From Thermoplasmata archaeon (GTDB lineage Archaea > Thermoplasmatota > Thermoplasmata > Lutacidiplasmatales > UBA184), in contig JASHSA010000154.1 of NCBI GenBank assembly GCA_030037035.1, forward strand, positions 1 through 6,220: a stretch of DNA of 6,220 nucleotides, read 5' to 3'. The notes under the pieces were generated by a model that saw only the letters and a program-made list of their open reading frames with translations, had not been told where the DNA came from and made no database searches. Each line of letters begins with the position of its first letter. The stretch's first letter is position 1. Positions 4,741-6,220 of the stretch are shown in pieces. A program made the translations under genes and the position numbers.

Positions 4741-6220
4741 GTGCCGCTATCGGTCGGGACGGACGCGGCGACGGGGACGCAGTTCGAGTGGACCGTCGAT
4801 ACCCTGCGGCGCCACGTTGCGGTGCTCGGCTCTTCGGGTTCCGGGAAGACGGTCCTCTGCAAGGTTCTGGTCGAGGAGGCCGTTCGCAACGGGATTCCGG
4901 TCATCGCGGTCGACCCCCAAGGCGATGTCGCGTCGCTCACGCTCCCAGAGGACGCTGCCAGCCTCGCCCAGCGCGGGACCCCGCTCCAGCTCCAGCAGGA
5001 GTTCCTCGACAAGGCCCGCGTCGCGGTGTTCACTCCCGCGAGCACGAAGGGGATCCCGCTCTCGGTGAACCCGCTGCGGTTCCCCGGACTCGACGTTCCC
5101 CGGGAGGAGGTCGTCCTGGCGATCGACATGACGGCAGCCTCGCTGGCGGCGATCCTCGGCTACGACCTGAACAGCCCGCCGGGGAAGGCGGCACGCGCCG
5201 GCCTCTTCTCGGTGATGGACTACAGCCTCCAGCAGGGGGCCCCCCCGAAGGACCTCTCCGAGCTCGCACGGATCATCCTCGACCCGCCCCCCGGGCTCGA
5301 CGATCGCCTCGCCGAGCTGATCGTCAAGAAGGACGCTGAGGAGCTGGCACGCAAGCTGAAGTACCTCACGGTCGGCGCGTCGTCGCTCCTGTTCGAGATG
5401 GGGGTCAAGCTCGACCTCGGGGTGCTGCTCGACCGTCGGGACGGCAAGGTGCCGGTGAACGTCGTCTATCTCAACACCCTCACGTCCGAGGCGGACAAGC
5501 AGTTCTTCCTGACCGCGCTGCTCCGCGAGGTCTACCTCTGGATGCTCAAGCATCCGTCCAACGACGTTCAGCTGCTCCTCTACGTCGACGAGATCGCCCC
5601 GTACATCCCGCCCTACCCGCGCAACCCTCCGCCGAAGCAGGCCTACGCCCTGCTGTTCCGACAGGCCCGCAAGTATGGCGTTTCGCTCCTCGCCGCGACC
5701 CAGAGCATCACCGACGTCGACTACAAGGCGCTCGGCCAGGTCAACACCTGGTGCCTGGGGCGGCTGGTGATGCCCCAGGACATCGCCCGCGTCGAGAAGC
5801 TCGTCGAGTCGGTCGACCCCGTCCACACCGAGCGGATCCTGGCGACCCTGCCCGGCCTCGGAGCGTCGGAGTTCTTCCTGGTCTCGCCGGACGCCCATGG
5901 TCGGATCGTCCGCTTCCGGACCCGCGGGCTCGCCACCCACCACCGCACCCTGGAGGAGGGGGAGCTGGCGGACGCGATCGCCCCGTCCTCTCGGGCGTTC
6001 TTCGAGAAGTTCGTCGCGCCGGTGGCCCCCGCCGTGACTGCGAGTCGCCCTAGGCTGGATCTCCCCGGGGCCCCTCCGCTCCCCCCGGCGTACCCGGAGC
6101 AGCCGGGAGTCCGGCGAACGCCACCCCCGACCGGACCCGCTCGGGCCCCGTTCGCTGCGGCGGCGCCGCCTCCGTCAGAGGCTCCCTCCCCGGTCGAATC
6201 CCCGGCGGGCTTCGGAGGCT
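4741..6220 (+). CDS. HerA/DUF853-type ATPase, cut off at the window end
   Basis: The first 493 residues of an open frame are present, with no stop before the window edge. It is a FtsK/HerA-superfamily ATPase, a family that pumps or unwinds DNA as hexameric rings. Visible motifs are Walker A GSSGSGKT (30-37), DPQGD (58-62), Walker B LLLYVDEI (278-285) with Asp283 and Glu284, FRQARKYG (306-313) with possible arginine fingers, and AATQS (318-322). Walker A sits only 30 residues from the start, so there is no room for the N-terminal barrel domain of classical HerA; the arrangement fits the DUF853/HerA-like branch. After about residue 424 the sequence becomes Pro/Ala-rich and probably disordered. 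GTG 4741 follows GGAGG. No nuclease such as NurA is visible in the window, so a role in end resection is not supported here. A role in DNA translocation is inferred from the family only. Confidence 0.93.
   Translation, partial: MPLSVGTDAATGTQFEWTVDTLRRHVAVLGSSGSGKTVLCKVLVEEAVRNGIPVIAVDPQGDVASLTLPEDAASLAQRGTPLQLQQEFLDKARVAVFTPASTKGIPLSVNPLRFPGLDVPREEVVLAIDMTAASLAAILGYDLNSPPGKAARAGLFSVMDYSLQQGAPPKDLSELARIILDPPPGLDDRLAELIVKKDAEELARKLKYLTVGASSLLFEMGVKLDLGVLLDRRDGKVPVNVVYLNTLTSEADKQFFLTALLREVYLWMLKHPSNDVQLLLYVDEIAPYIPPYPRNPPPKQAYALLFRQARKYGVSLLAATQSITDVDYKALGQVNTWCLGRLVMPQDIARVEKLVESVDPVHTERILATLPGLGASEFFLVSPDAHGRIVRFRTRGLATHHRTLEEGELADAIAPSSRAFFEKFVAPVAPAVTASRPRLDLPGAPPLPPAYPEQPGVRRTPPPTGPARAPFAAAAPPPSEAPSPVESPAGFGG

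Noticed and set aside
4718..4741. Possible G-quadruplex in the ATPase leader
   Set aside because: Only three runs of four or more G are present, with a fourth of two, so a stable quadruplex is less likely than the perfect inverted repeat that explains the same bases.
4747..5943. Long minus-strand frame of 398 residues opposite the ATPase
   Set aside because: It is antisense to a gene with intact Walker motifs, and its product is a Glu/Arg/Leu-rich mirror of that coding sequence, a usual effect in GC-rich DNA.

Overview
The window is GC-rich DNA (about two-thirds G+C by eye). It holds three confident protein genes and one probable one; a fifth short reading frame is doubtful. The lineage cannot be fixed from sequence alone. 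Candidate promoters look archaeal: each is a short A/T-rich box ending in TACG, preceded by or overlapping CCAAA, with no -35-like partner and often a very short leader. A HerA/DUF853-type ATPase also fits an archaeon. My best guess is a high-GC archaeon, possibly a soil or sediment Thermoplasmatota. A GC-rich bacterium is a real alternative, because the hydrolase-cyclase family of gene 1 is common in bacteria.

Layout. Bases 64-1425 (minus) encode an alpha/beta-hydrolase-fold domain fused to a class III nucleotide cyclase. The hydrolase nucleophile elbow is degenerate, while the cyclase metal aspartates are intact. Bases 1426-1870 carry no convincing gene but do carry this gene's likely control region: ribosome binding site, TATA-like box, a perfect 16-bp palindrome and a second inverted repeat. 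Bases 1871-2989 (minus) encode a protein of about 372 residues that I do not recognise. Bases 2990-3352 show nothing convincing. Bases 3353-4126 (minus) encode a 257-residue protein with a segment resembling a bacterial/archaeal PH/GRAM-like domain. Bases 4207-4521 (minus) may hold a small ORF with a helix-turn-helix-like start. From 4741 (plus) to the window end runs a HerA/DUF853-type ATPase with clear Walker A, Walker B and AATQS motifs and a Pro/Ala-rich tail. It is cut off by the window edge.

How the parts relate. The minus-strand genes share orientation but are separated by wide gaps and appear to have their own promoters, so I do not infer an operon. The ATPase is divergent from them. 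Its leader holds a perfect 12-bp inverted repeat whose right arm covers the ribosome binding site. The most unusual signals are the pseudo-hydrolase sensor on an apparently working cyclase, the palindromes upstream of it, and the repeat masking the ATPase ribosome binding site. No RNA gene, CRISPR array or intact insertion sequence was seen.
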